Of a stretch of 35,579 nucleotides of DNA, positions 1 to 7,807 are shown piece by piece (position 1 is the stretch's first letter; each line of letters starts with the position of its first letter). This stretch comes from Pirellulaceae bacterium (GTDB lineage: Bacteria > Planctomycetota > Planctomycetia > Pirellulales > Pirellulaceae), in assembly GCA_024102795.1 (NCBI GenBank), contig JAGFJK010000172.1:1-35579 (forward strand). The letters are read 5' to 3'. The notes beneath the pieces are model-generated. The model did not search any database. It was not told where the DNA came from and saw only the letters and a list, made by a program, of their open reading frames with translations. A program made the position numbers and the translations under genes.

Positions 1-129
1 GGCCGGTGCGGTGGCCGCCGGCGGAGTGACCGCCGGTTCGGGCTGCCCGGCCAGCGGCGGCGCCACGCTCAGCATCCAGATCAGCGAAAGCACGATAATC
101 CCGGCGCCGCGTCGCCTGTCCCACTGCAT
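1..129 (-). CDS. Partial secreted or exported protein (N-terminus only)
   Basis: Reading the minus strand from an ATG at 129 gives 43 uninterrupted codons to the window edge, so only the N-terminus is present. It begins MQWDRRRGAGIIVLSLIW and continues with a hydrophobic stretch ending in a PPLAG-Q sequence. Basic residues, then a hydrophobic core, then a small-residue cleavage site are the pattern of a Sec signal peptide. After it the sequence is Pro/Ala-rich, like a linker. A GAGGT ribosome binding site lies 5-6 nt before the ATG. The gene is divergent from fumC, with a 253-bp gap (130-382) in which I see no promoter I would defend. The family cannot be named from this fragment. Confidence 0.6.
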   Translation of the reverse strand, partial: MQWDRRRGAGIIVLSLIWMLSVAPPLAGQPEPAVTPPAATAPA

Positions 130-382
130 GGAGCTACCTCGCCTGATGCCGATCTGTCGTATGCTCGCGCCCGCCCGTGTGCTCGCGCCCGTCTTGCTTG
201 CTGGCTGGCATTTGCCTCGCCCGCGCCCGGCCCGCTCACCACCGGGCCGCCGTGAGCATCGCATACCGCGGGGCGAACTTCAAGTTCGCGTCGGGCGCGC
301 GGGACGACTTGGCCCGGTAGCGGCGACAAGCTACGATGAGGCGCGAAGTGGACGGGCGTATTTCCAGGAGGCCAGGGACGCG

Positions 383-1807
383 ATGAGCGGATTTCGGATC
401 GAGCGGGATTCGATGGGCGAAGTGCAGGTGCCCGCGAATGCCTATTACGGTGCCCAGACGCAGAGGGCCGTGGAGAACTTTCCCATCTCCGGGTGGTCGC
501 TGCCGCCGGCGTTGATCCACGCCATGGGGTTGGTCAAGTACGCCTGCGCGGTCGCCAACCGGGACCTGGGCAAGCTGACCGGTTCGGGCAAGCACCCGCT
601 CAGCGACCAGCAGGTGGAGGCTCTGCTGGCTGCCTGCCGCGAGGTGTCCGATGGCAAGCTGGACGACCAGTTCCCGGTGGACGTGTTCCAGACCGGTTCG
701 GGCACGTCCAGCAACATGAACGTGAACGAGGTGATCGCCAACCGGGCGATCGAACTACTGGGCGGCGACCGCTTTCTGGCCGAGAAGCCGGTGCACCCGA
801 ACGATCACGTCAACATGGGGCAGAGCACCAATGACACGTTTCCGACCGCCATTCACGTCGCGGTGGGATGCGAAATCCAGCGCGACCTGATTCCGGCTCT
901 CCGCCGCCTGGCCGACGTACTGGCCGAGAAAGCTCGCCGCTGGGACCGGGTAATCAAGATCGGCCGAACGCACCTGATGGACGCCACGCCGCTGCGGCTG
1001 GGACAGGAAGTCGGGGGCCTGGCGCGGCAACTGGAGCTGTCGATCGCTCGCGCCGGGCGGGCCATCGAGGCGGTGCACGAGTTGCCCGTCGGCGGCACGG
1101 CCGTCGGGTCCGGGATCAACACGCACCCACAGTTCGGGCGCCGCGTGGCCGAGGTGCTGGCGCGGGAGACCGGTTTGGGATTTATCGAGGCGGTGGATCA
1201 TTTCGAGGGCAATGCCCAGCGCGACGGCCTGGTCGACTGCCACGGACATCTGCGGACGGTCGCTACCACGCTGTTCAACGTGGCCAACAACATCCGCTGG
1301 CTCGGCTCCGGCCCTCGGTGCGGATTCTTCGAAGTTCTGCTGCCCGACCGCCAGCCGGGCAGTTCCATCATGCCCGGCAAGGTCAATCCGGTGATGTGCG
1401 AAAGCCTGATGCAGGTGGCCGCCCGCGTCCTGGGCAACGACCAGACGGTGACCATCAGCGGCGCGGCCGGCGGCCAGTTCCAGTTGAACATCATGATGCC
1501 CGTCATGGGGCAGGCCGTGCTGGAGAGCATCTTTCTGATGGCGGCGGCCACGCGGGCCTTCGTGGACTTTTGCGCGGAGGGCCTGGAGGCCAACGAGGAT
1601 GTCTGCGAGGCCTCGGTGGAGAAAAGCCTCTCGATGGTCACCAGCCTCAATCCGTACATCGGATACGAGCAGGCGGCCAAGCTGGCCAAGGAGGCCTTTG
1701 CTTCGGGAAAAACGATTCGCACGTTGTGCCGCGAACAGGGGATTCTGCCCGAAGGCACGCTGCGGGAAGCCCTGGATCCGATGCGGATGACCGAACCTCA
1801 GGAGTAG
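383..1807 (+). CDS. fumC: Fumarate hydratase class II
   Basis: Class II (iron-independent, homotetrameric) fumarase, interconverting fumarate and malate in the cytoplasmic TCA cycle. The ATG at 383 gives 474 residues, close to the usual length of about 465. It has AGGAGG about 11 nt upstream and starts MSGFRIERDSMGEVQVP, the normal family N-terminus; the longer upstream reading frame is low-complexity and unlikely. Visible motifs are GSGTSSNMNVNEV, the GRTHLMDATP histidine loop, and the superfamily signature GSSIMPGKVNP near residue 330. The SdhCAB enzyme of the preceding TCA step is encoded 6 kb downstream. A TPR gene follows after 48 nt and may be co-transcribed. Argininosuccinate lyase and aspartase share the signature, but the SSNMNVNEV and N-terminal sequences favour fumarase. 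Confidence 0.95.
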   Translation: MSGFRIERDSMGEVQVPANAYYGAQTQRAVENFPISGWSLPPALIHAMGLVKYACAVANRDLGKLTGSGKHPLSDQQVEALLAACREVSDGKLDDQFPVDVFQTGSGTSSNMNVNEVIANRAIELLGGDRFLAEKPVHPNDHVNMGQSTNDTFPTAIHVAVGCEIQRDLIPALRRLADVLAEKARRWDRVIKIGRTHLMDATPLRLGQEVGGLARQLELSIARAGRAIEAVHELPVGGTAVGSGINTHPQFGRRVAEVLARETGLGFIEAVDHFEGNAQRDGLVDCHGHLRTVATTLFNVANNIRWLGSGPRCGFFEVLLPDRQPGSSIMPGKVNPVMCESLMQVAARVLGNDQTVTISGAAGGQFQLNIMMPVMGQAVLESIFLMAAATRAFVDFCAEGLEANEDVCEASVEKSLSMVTSLNPYIGYEQAAKLAKEAFASGKTIRTLCREQGILPEGTLREALDPMRMTEPQE

Positions 1808-1855
1808 TAGCGGCCGCCGTTGCCGCCGCGAATTCACACCTCTAGGAGACTCACG

Positions 1856-2977
1856 ATGGACCGTTCCCCTCGTCTCTGGCGGATCGCCCTGGTTCTGGGC
1901 CTGCTTGCCACCCTGGCCTGCGGAGGGTCCGGAGCCAGTGGGCTCATGGGGATCGCTGCCGCACAGGATGCAGCCGCCCCCGCCCAGTCTCCGGTGACCG
2001 CCGCCTACCAGCGGGCCCAGCAAGCGACGACGGTCGACGAGATGAGCGAGGTGATTGCGGAGTGCGAGCGGCTGCGGGGCACGGAACTCTCGGAGGCGAA
2101 TGCCGACTACGTCGTGCGTCTGCTGGCCTTCGTGCAGAATCGCCGGGGAGAATTGTACGCCAACCAGGCGACCGACCTGCAGGAACAGGGTGGCGCTCAG
2201 CGGGCCGCCGAACTGGACGCGTTGGCACTGGCCGATTTTGAAGCGTCGGTCGCCAACGATCCGTCCCGCTGGAAGTCGGTTCACAACCGGGGCGTGAGTT
2301 ACGCCGTTCAAGGGGAATACGAGAAGGCCGTGCGAGACTTCAGCCGGGCCGTCGAACTCAAGCCGGACTACCCGAACGCGTGGTTCAACCGGGGTGAAAT
2401 CCGTTATGAACTGGGGCAGTTCGAGGAGGCGGCAAGAGACTATACGCGAGCCATTCAACTGAACCCCCAGGACGAAGGATCTTACACCAGCCGCGGGCAC
2501 TGCTATTTCCAACTGGGGCGCTACAACCCGGCGCTGGCCGACTACAACCGGGCCGTGCAGTTGGCTCCCGAGAGCGCCGTCGCCCGCGTGAACCGGGGGG
2601 ATGCCTATCGCAGCTTGTCGAGCTGGCAACAGGCGGCGGCCGACTACCGGCAGGCGATTCAATTGGATGGACGTTCCAGCCGGGCGTACCAGAGCGCGGC
2701 CTGGCTGATGGCGACCTGCCCGGACGCCCGCTATCGGAACCCGGAGCTGGCGGTGCAGGCGGCGGAGCGCGCCGTGCAGTTGGAGGGGCGGGACGATCAC
2801 CGGCTGCTGGACACCCTGGCCGCCGCCTATGCCAACGCCAACCGGTTCGACGAGGCGGTGGCGAGCCTGGAGAAAGCTCTGCCGCTGGCCCCGGAAGGCG
2901 AGTCCGAGATGCTCGAGCGGCGCCTGAAGCTGTACCAGGCTCGGCAGCCCTACCGCCAGTCCGCCAGCTCCCAGTAA
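1856..2977 (+). CDS. Secreted tetratricopeptide-repeat protein
   Basis: A 373-residue protein with an N-terminal hydrophobic segment (about residues 8-36) ending in an AAAQDA-type signal peptidase site. A cysteine in the LATLACGG stretch could instead be a lipidation site, though the lipobox is imperfect. It should therefore act outside the cytoplasmic membrane. Residues from about 120 to 290 hold at least four consecutive 34-residue TPR units, recognisable by the NRGxxYxxxGxYxxAxxDyxxAxxLxP pattern; a further TPR-like pair follows near 310-350. TPRs mediate protein-protein contacts; no catalytic domain is present. The ATG at 1856 has AGGAG 7 nt upstream. The 48-nt distance to fumC suggests possible co-transcription, but no functional link to fumarase is evident. 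Confidence 0.85.
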   Translation: MDRSPRLWRIALVLGLLATLACGGSGASGLMGIAAAQDAAAPAQSPVTAAYQRAQQATTVDEMSEVIAECERLRGTELSEANADYVVRLLAFVQNRRGELYANQATDLQEQGGAQRAAELDALALADFEASVANDPSRWKSVHNRGVSYAVQGEYEKAVRDFSRAVELKPDYPNAWFNRGEIRYELGQFEEAARDYTRAIQLNPQDEGSYTSRGHCYFQLGRYNPALADYNRAVQLAPESAVARVNRGDAYRSLSSWQQAAADYRQAIQLDGRSSRAYQSAAWLMATCPDARYRNPELAVQAAERAVQLEGRDDHRLLDTLAAAYANANRFDEAVASLEKALPLAPEGESEMLERRLKLYQARQPYRQSASSQ

Positions 2978-3478
2978 AACCGCCTCCCGGCGAGACCGCC
3001 TCCCTGATTGACACCTCCCAGCGGGACCGCCTGCCAGGTGGTGTCTGGCGGAAATCGGTTTCTGGCCGGCCAGTCTGGGTCCGTGGACCTGGCTGGCCGG
3101 AGGCTCGTCACCACCGGCTTCACCAACTGTCCAGGCGGAAAACGGGCGTCTCTGCCAGTTCCCCGTCCATAAAGAGTTGGCGAAGCGCGTAATCTGACCT
3201 TTCCTCGGCGTCGATTTCAAGTAAGATATGCGTTACAGCAGGGCCGCCAGCCCACGGAGGGAAGGTTGCCCGGTTGAGCCGCCGCCTGCCCGCCTGCGTC
3301 GGGTTTCTCTCCGACCCGCATCGTGTGCCGCCCCCAATCGGGACCCTTGGGTCCGCCTGTGCGGACGGTGTGTCCCATGAGAACGGCCGGTGGCGAACCA
3401 CGCAGGTCGGTAATCCGTTTTCGTTTCCAGTCCGCAAAAGTTCTCGACCCATTGGTGAAACGGGGCGAGGGAAGAGCC
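2978..3478. other. Intergenic region and EF-G leader
   Basis: These 501 bases between the TPR gene and the EF-G gene hold no convincing coding region; the open frames on both strands are low-complexity. A two-step hairpin (3066-3100) is described separately. A perfect TTGACA occurs at 3008-3013, but no AT-rich -10 box follows at the right distance, so I do not call a promoter. The EF-G promoter is presumably somewhere in the last 300 bases. Confidence 0.6.
3066..3100 (+). terminator. Two-step hairpin after the TPR gene
   Basis: CCGGCCAG (3066-3073) pairs with CTGGCCGG (3093-3100), and within it GGTCC (3078-3082) pairs with GGACC (3085-3089). The structure is strong and lies about 90 bases after the TPR stop codon. 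There is no T-run after it, so it is not a classical intrinsic terminator. It may slow polymerase, protect a 3' end, or belong to the EF-G leader. Confidence 0.3.
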
Positions 3479-5569
3479 ATGAACCTAGATCAAGTCCGTA
3501 ACATTGGTATTTCGGCCCACATCGACTCGGGCAAAACGACGCTCAGCGAGCGGATCCTCTACTACACGGGGCGGATTCACAAGATCGAGGAGGTCCGGGG
3601 GGACGGCAGCGGCGCCACCATGGACCACATGGAGCTGGAGCGGGAGCGGGGGATCACGATCACCAGTGCCGCGACCACGGTGCAGTGGCAGGACCACGTG
3701 ATCAACCTGATCGACACGCCCGGGCACGTGGATTTCACGGTCGAGGTGGAACGGAGCCTGCGGGTGCTGGACGGAGCGATCCTGGTGTTGTGCGCGGTGG
3801 GCGGCGTGCAGTCGCAGTCGATGACGGTCGACCGGCAGATGAAGCGCTATCACGTCCCTCGGCTGGCGTTCATCAACAAGATGGACCGGACCGGTGCCGA
3901 CGCCGCGCGCGTCTGTCGCGAACTGCGGGAGAAACTGGCCGCCGACGCCATTTTGATGCAGTTGCCGATCGGGGCGGGCGAGAAATTCGCCGGCATCATC
4001 GACCTGATCGAGCGGCGGGCGATCTACTTTGATGGTTCGAACGGCGAAAACGTCCGGTACGGGGAGATTCCGGCCGAGATGCAGGCGGAAGCCGAGGCCG
4101 CCCGCAGCCATATGCTCGAACAGTTGGCCATGTACAGCGACGAGATGATGGAGCTGCTGCTGAGCGAGGAGGAGGTGCCGATCGACCTGATCCACTCGGT
4201 CACGCGGGCGGCCGTGCAGCAGCAGGACGCCACTCCCGTGTTCGTGGGCACCGCCTACCGCAACAAGGGAGTGCAGCCTTTGCTGGATGCCATCATCCGC
4301 TACCTGCCCTCGCCGAACAACCGCGAGATCAAGGCCCATACGTTCGGCGACGAGTCCACCGAGATCAAGCTCCGGCCGGATCCCAGCCAGCCGTTCGTCG
4401 GCATGGCGTTCAAGATCGTGGACGACCCCTACGGCCAGTTGACCTTCATGCGGGTCTACCAGGGGAAGGCCGAAAAGGGCAGCACGTACGTCAACCAGCG
4501 AACCGGTCGCAAGGACCGCTTCAGCCGCATCCTGCGGATGCACGCCGACAAGCGCGAAGAGATCGACAGCGCCGAGGCGGGCGACATCGTGGCGATCATG
4601 GGTATCGATGCGGCCAGCGGCGACACGTACGCCCCGGAACGCAACTACTGCACGCTGGAGAGCATGTTCATTCCCGATCCGGTGATCAAGGTCGCCGTGT
4701 CACCCAAGAATCGCGCGGACGCGGACAAGCTGGGCAAGGCCCTGGCCCGGTTCCGCAAGGAAGACCCCACGTTCCACGTCAACACGGACGAGGAAACGGG
4801 CGAAATCCTGCTGGCTGGCATGGGCGAACTGCACCTGGAAGTGTACGTCGAACGGATCAAGCGCGAGTACAAGGTCGAGGTGGAAGTCGGCGCGCCCAAG
4901 GTCAGCTACCGCGAGGCGCCGACGGTGGTGGCCGAGTACAACTACAAGCACAAGAAGCAGACGGGCGGTTCCGGCCAGTACGCCCATATCGTGGGGCGCT
5001 TCGAGCCGCTGCCGGCCGATGCCGAGGAATCGTACGAGTTCGAGGAGAAAGTGGTCGGTGGCCGGATTCCCAAGCAGTACCTGCCGTCGGTCGAAAAGGG
5101 CTTCCGCGATTGCCTGATGAAGGGTCCCGTCGCGCAGTTCCCGGTTGTCGGGCTGAAGACGATCGTCGAAGACGGTTCGTATCACGAAGTGGACAGCAGC
5201 GACAAGGCGTTCCAGATCTGCGGCCAGGGCTGCTTCCGGGAGACGTTCCCCAAGACTCGCCCCGTACTGCTGGAACCGATCATGAAGATCGAGATCGAGT
5301 GCCCGGAGAACTTCCAGGGGGCCGTGGTGGGTGACATCACGGGGCGCCGCGGGATCATTATGTCGACCGACATGCGCAGCGGAGTGACGGCCATCACCGC
5401 CGAAGTCCCGCTGGCCGAAACGTTTGGCTACGCGACCGACTTGCGGAGCATGACGCAGGGCCAGGGCACCTTCACCATGGAACTGTCGACCTACCGCCGG
5501 GTACCGCCCAGCATTCAGGAAGAAGTGATCGCCGAAAAGAAGCAGGCCCAACTGGTGGGAGCCAAGTAG
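3479..5569 (+). CDS. fusA: Elongation factor G, spd/mitochondrial EFG1 type
   Basis: A translational GTPase of 696 residues that moves tRNAs and mRNA through the ribosome. G1 is AHIDSGKTT (residues 13-21), G3 DTPGH, and G4 NKMD. The start is the ATG at 3479 (MNLDQVRNIGISAHIDSG), preceded by GGCGAGGGAAGAG. Standard bacterial EF-G usually has HIDAGKT. Here HIDSGKTTL, the ILYYTGRI stretch, MDHMELERERGIT, LVLCAVGGVQSQ and RAIYFDG closely resemble mitochondrial EFG1 as I remember it. That form is shared with the bacterial spdEFG1 group of spirochaetes, planctomycetes and delta-proteobacteria. The gene is not in an rpsL-rpsG-fusA-tuf cluster, as expected for that paralogue. Assignment to EF-G is certain; the subgroup is inferred from motifs. 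Confidence 0.95.
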   Translation: MNLDQVRNIGISAHIDSGKTTLSERILYYTGRIHKIEEVRGDGSGATMDHMELERERGITITSAATTVQWQDHVINLIDTPGHVDFTVEVERSLRVLDGAILVLCAVGGVQSQSMTVDRQMKRYHVPRLAFINKMDRTGADAARVCRELREKLAADAILMQLPIGAGEKFAGIIDLIERRAIYFDGSNGENVRYGEIPAEMQAEAEAARSHMLEQLAMYSDEMMELLLSEEEVPIDLIHSVTRAAVQQQDATPVFVGTAYRNKGVQPLLDAIIRYLPSPNNREIKAHTFGDESTEIKLRPDPSQPFVGMAFKIVDDPYGQLTFMRVYQGKAEKGSTYVNQRTGRKDRFSRILRMHADKREEIDSAEAGDIVAIMGIDAASGDTYAPERNYCTLESMFIPDPVIKVAVSPKNRADADKLGKALARFRKEDPTFHVNTDEETGEILLAGMGELHLEVYVERIKREYKVEVEVGAPKVSYREAPTVVAEYNYKHKKQTGGSGQYAHIVGRFEPLPADAEESYEFEEKVVGGRIPKQYLPSVEKGFRDCLMKGPVAQFPVVGLKTIVEDGSYHEVDSSDKAFQICGQGCFRETFPKTRPVLLEPIMKIEIECPENFQGAVVGDITGRRGIIMSTDMRSGVTAITAEVPLAETFGYATDLRSMTQGQGTFTMELSTYRRVPPSIQEEVIAEKKQAQLVGAK

Positions 5570-5712
5570 GGCCAGGCGTGCCCGGCTGTTGCAGGGGACC
5601 GGCAGGACCAGGATGGTACGGGCCGCTGGCTGGGGCGTCATGGCGTCGGCCGCGACCGTGGACAGCACCGGTCCATTTCGTCCTTCCGGAATCCTCTGCC
5701 ACCAGGACTGCC

Positions 5713-6903
5713 ATGGTTACGGACCCCGGCGATCGTGACGACCTCCCAGCCGCAAGTCCACCGGCAGACAATCCGTCCGCCGGCCGTTCTCCCGCCGCGG
5801 ACGGTCTTCCAGCCGCGGAACTGGAGGCGCCGCTGGTGGCCGAGCTGGTGGTCGCGGAGTCCGTCCCCGCGCCGAAGTCGGTTGCCCGCCTGCCACACCC
5901 CAACTGGATTCTGGCCATTCTGTGGTGCCTGGCGCTGCTGATGGTCCAGTTGACCGTCGGCGTGGCGGTTGGCATTGGGCTGATGATCGTCCACTTTGTC
6001 CGCGGAGCGACGGCGCCGCCTGCCCAGGCGGCGTTCAACGACCAGTTCATGACGCTGCTGGTCCCGCTTGGTACCGCCACCACGGTTCTCGTGGCCGTGG
6101 CCATCTGCGTGCTGTTCTACGGCCGCCAGACGGGCCGGCGGATCGCCTGGCGAGGGATGACGGCCCTGCAATACGTGGCCGTCCTGCTGTGCGTCCTGCC
6201 GCTGGCGGTCTTGGCCAGCGAGGTGACCAACTGGGCCGCCTACGTGCTGCCGGAGCTGCAGCTTTCCGAGCTGATGGAGTTTGGCGAGTCGTTCTGGTTG
6301 ATCGTGTTCGTGGGCGGCTGCCTGTTTCCAGGTGTGGGGGAAGAAATCTTCTTCCGCGGATTTCTCGGCCGTGGGCTGCTGGCCAGATACGGCGCGGTCT
6401 TTGGCACGCTGTGGACCGCTTTGCTGTTCGGGCTGATCCACATCGAGCCGATCCAGGCGTGCGGAGCGTTTGTCTTGGGAGTCGCGATGCACTTCCTGCT
6501 GCTCACGACCCGTTCGCTGCTGGCCCCGATCATCCTGCACACGTTGAACAACTCGCTGGCTTTCGCGCTGTACCGCTGGAACGAAACCTTGCCGATCCCA
6601 GGCGTGTCAACTTTGCCGGCCGAAGAGGAAGTGGTCCACACGCCGCTGCTGCTGCTGGCGGCCGCGGTGCTGGCGCTGGGTTCGCTGGGCGGGCTGCTGT
6701 ATCAGACCCGCACGCGCTGGCGTTTGCCCGACGGGAGTCTTTGGACGCCGGGCTACGTCACGGGAGAATCGCCGGAAGCCAGCACGGGCGCGGTGGCGGA
6801 ATCTCCGGCTCCGCATGCCGGTCTGTTGTTGCTGGCCGTGTTGAGCAGTGCCGCGCTGGTGGGCTGCATCCTGCTGGTGCAGCGGAATTACGTCGGGGGC
6901 TGA
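5713..6903 (+). CDS. CPBP-family intramembrane glutamic protease-like protein
   Basis: An integral membrane protein of 396 residues (from the ATG at 5713, with AGGA 5 nt upstream). An Ala/Pro-rich cytosolic N-terminus of about 60 residues is followed by several hydrophobic segments. The CPBP (CAAX protease and bacteriocin-processing) signature is intact: motif 1 GEEIFFRG with Glu210, Glu211 and Arg215; motif 2 FGLIHIE with His243; motif 3 HTLNNSLAF with His276 and Asn280. These residues form the catalytic site in the Rce1-like family. A further pair of hydrophobic segments lies after the domain. In bacteria these proteins cleave membrane substrates or act in peptide processing; the substrate here is unknown. 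It follows EF-G by 143 nt and has no obvious partner. Confidence 0.85.
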   Translation: MVTDPGDRDDLPAASPPADNPSAGRSPAADGLPAAELEAPLVAELVVAESVPAPKSVARLPHPNWILAILWCLALLMVQLTVGVAVGIGLMIVHFVRGATAPPAQAAFNDQFMTLLVPLGTATTVLVAVAICVLFYGRQTGRRIAWRGMTALQYVAVLLCVLPLAVLASEVTNWAAYVLPELQLSELMEFGESFWLIVFVGGCLFPGVGEEIFFRGFLGRGLLARYGAVFGTLWTALLFGLIHIEPIQACGAFVLGVAMHFLLLTTRSLLAPIILHTLNNSLAFALYRWNETLPIPGVSTLPAEEEVVHTPLLLLAAAVLALGSLGGLLYQTRTRWRLPDGSLWTPGYVTGESPEASTGAVAESPAPHAGLLLLAVLSSAALVGCILLVQRNYVGG

Positions 6904-6921
6904 GAATCGTAGCCAGCCGGT

Positions 6922-7323
6922 TCAGCGGGCAACCGTGGGCGGCCAATCGTAGGTTTGCCGCATGGCCCGGCTGACCAGGCTGGTGATGTCGGCCGAGCGG
7001 AACGGTTTGGCGAGAACCGAGAAGGCGTCGGCCCGCCGCGCCTCCTCGGCCAGCGCGTCGCTCAGCGCGGCAGACAGCAGGATGCAGGGCAACCGGTTGT
7101 GACGCTGCCGCACTCGGCGGATCGTCTCCAGCCCGGTCAGGCGCGGCATGTGCATGTCGAGCAGGAGCAGGTGGATCCGCTCCCGCTCGACAATCTCCAG
7201 GGCTTCCTCGCCATTGCCGGCCGTCAGCGTGCGGAAACCGCGAGGTTCGAACAGCCCGCACAATGTTTGCCGCATGGCGGCATCATCGTCGGTAATCAGG
7301 AGCGAGGGGTGCTCGAGTTTCAC
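6922..7323 (-). CDS. Single-domain response regulator (CheY-like receiver)
   Basis: A 133-residue stand-alone receiver domain. The acidic pocket is Asp12-Asp13 (in LLITDDD), the phospho-acceptor is Asp56 (LLLLDMHMP), the conserved Ser is Ser84 (ILLSAA) and the Lys is Lys106 (LAKPF). No output domain is attached, so it probably works by protein-protein contact in a phosphorelay. No histidine kinase is encoded nearby. The start is a GTG at 7323; a weak purine stretch precedes it. The gene is convergent with the CPBP gene (18-nt gap), and a 22-bp-period direct repeat lies directly upstream. The partner kinase and the process controlled cannot be told from the sequence. Confidence 0.9.
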   Translation of the reverse strand: MKLEHPSLLITDDDAAMRQTLCGLFEPRGFRTLTAGNGEEALEIVERERIHLLLLDMHMPRLTGLETIRRVRQRHNRLPCILLSAALSDALAEEARRADAFSVLAKPFRSADITSLVSRAMRQTYDWPPTVAR

Positions 7324-7330
7324 ATCTTTA

Positions 7331-7370
7331 CCCCAGTATCCCGGTGGTTCTTCCCCAGCATCCCGGTGGT
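7331..7370. repeat. Two direct repeats directly upstream of the response regulator gene
   Basis: An 18-bp motif CCCCAGYATCCCGGTGGT occurs at 7331-7348 and 7353-7370, with a 22-bp period (about two DNA turns). It lies 8-47 bp upstream of the response regulator's GTG. A repeat of this spacing could be an operator, but it may also be a short local duplication. Confidence 0.5.
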
Positions 7371-7424
7371 GACGAGTCTCTGGCTGCCGATCTTTTCGGC
7401 CCGGCCCGGAGTGCCCGTCGAAGC

Positions 7425-7443
7425 GCCTGTCGAAACGACAGGC
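7425..7443. promoter_or_regulatory. Perfect 8-bp stem-loop between the response regulator and sdhC
   Basis: GCCTGTCG (7425-7432), loop AAA, CGACAGGC (7436-7443). No T-run follows on either strand, so it does not look like an intrinsic terminator. It lies about 100 bp upstream of the response regulator start and about 195 bp upstream of the predicted sdhC promoter. It could be a palindromic protein-binding site or an RNA hairpin. Confidence 0.35.
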
Positions 7444-7637
7444 CCCATCTTGAGTTTACGTCCTGAGCAACTTTGGTGCCAATCCCATTTAGGGGACGGA
7501 TCCCGCGTCAGGGCGGCCAGACCGGGGCAGGCAGCGGAAAATCGTGGTCCATGTAGTCGCGGTACCGACCCGAGGCACTTCACGCAAGGGTATTTCACAT
7601 AATAACTTACGTCGAACGTGCCCGTCCCGAAGGCCGC

Positions 7638-7665
7638 TTGTCAGCGCCGTGGGGATGCCTATACT
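7638..7665 (+). promoter_or_regulatory. Sigma70-type promoter for sdhCAB
   Basis: TTGTCA (7638-7643) and TATACT (7660-7665), separated by 16 bp, each match 5 of 6 consensus positions. Transcription would start near 7672, giving a leader of about 135 nt before the sdhC GTG at 7808. The sigma factor in this window has near-canonical promoter-binding regions, which supports this reading. Confidence 0.6.
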
Positions 7666-7807
7666 AACGAGGACTTAAGGTTTTGGGTGGCTGGGAAACC
7701 CCGTCTCCCGGAACGAGCGACACGGCCAACGACTTGCGGCTGCCTCTGTCACATCGGCCGGCGGTGTCCAATCAGGCCGGCGGGCAGGATTCTAACGGGG
7801 GTTCAAG

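Noticed and set aside
3008-3013. Perfect TTGACA before the EF-G gene
   Set aside because: No AT-rich -10 box lies 15-19 bp downstream; the following DNA is G/C-rich.
755-3220. Long minus-strand open frame (821 codons) opposite fumC and the TPR gene
   Set aside because: It spans two clear genes and the gap between them on the other strand; its composition is that of a high-G+C shadow frame.
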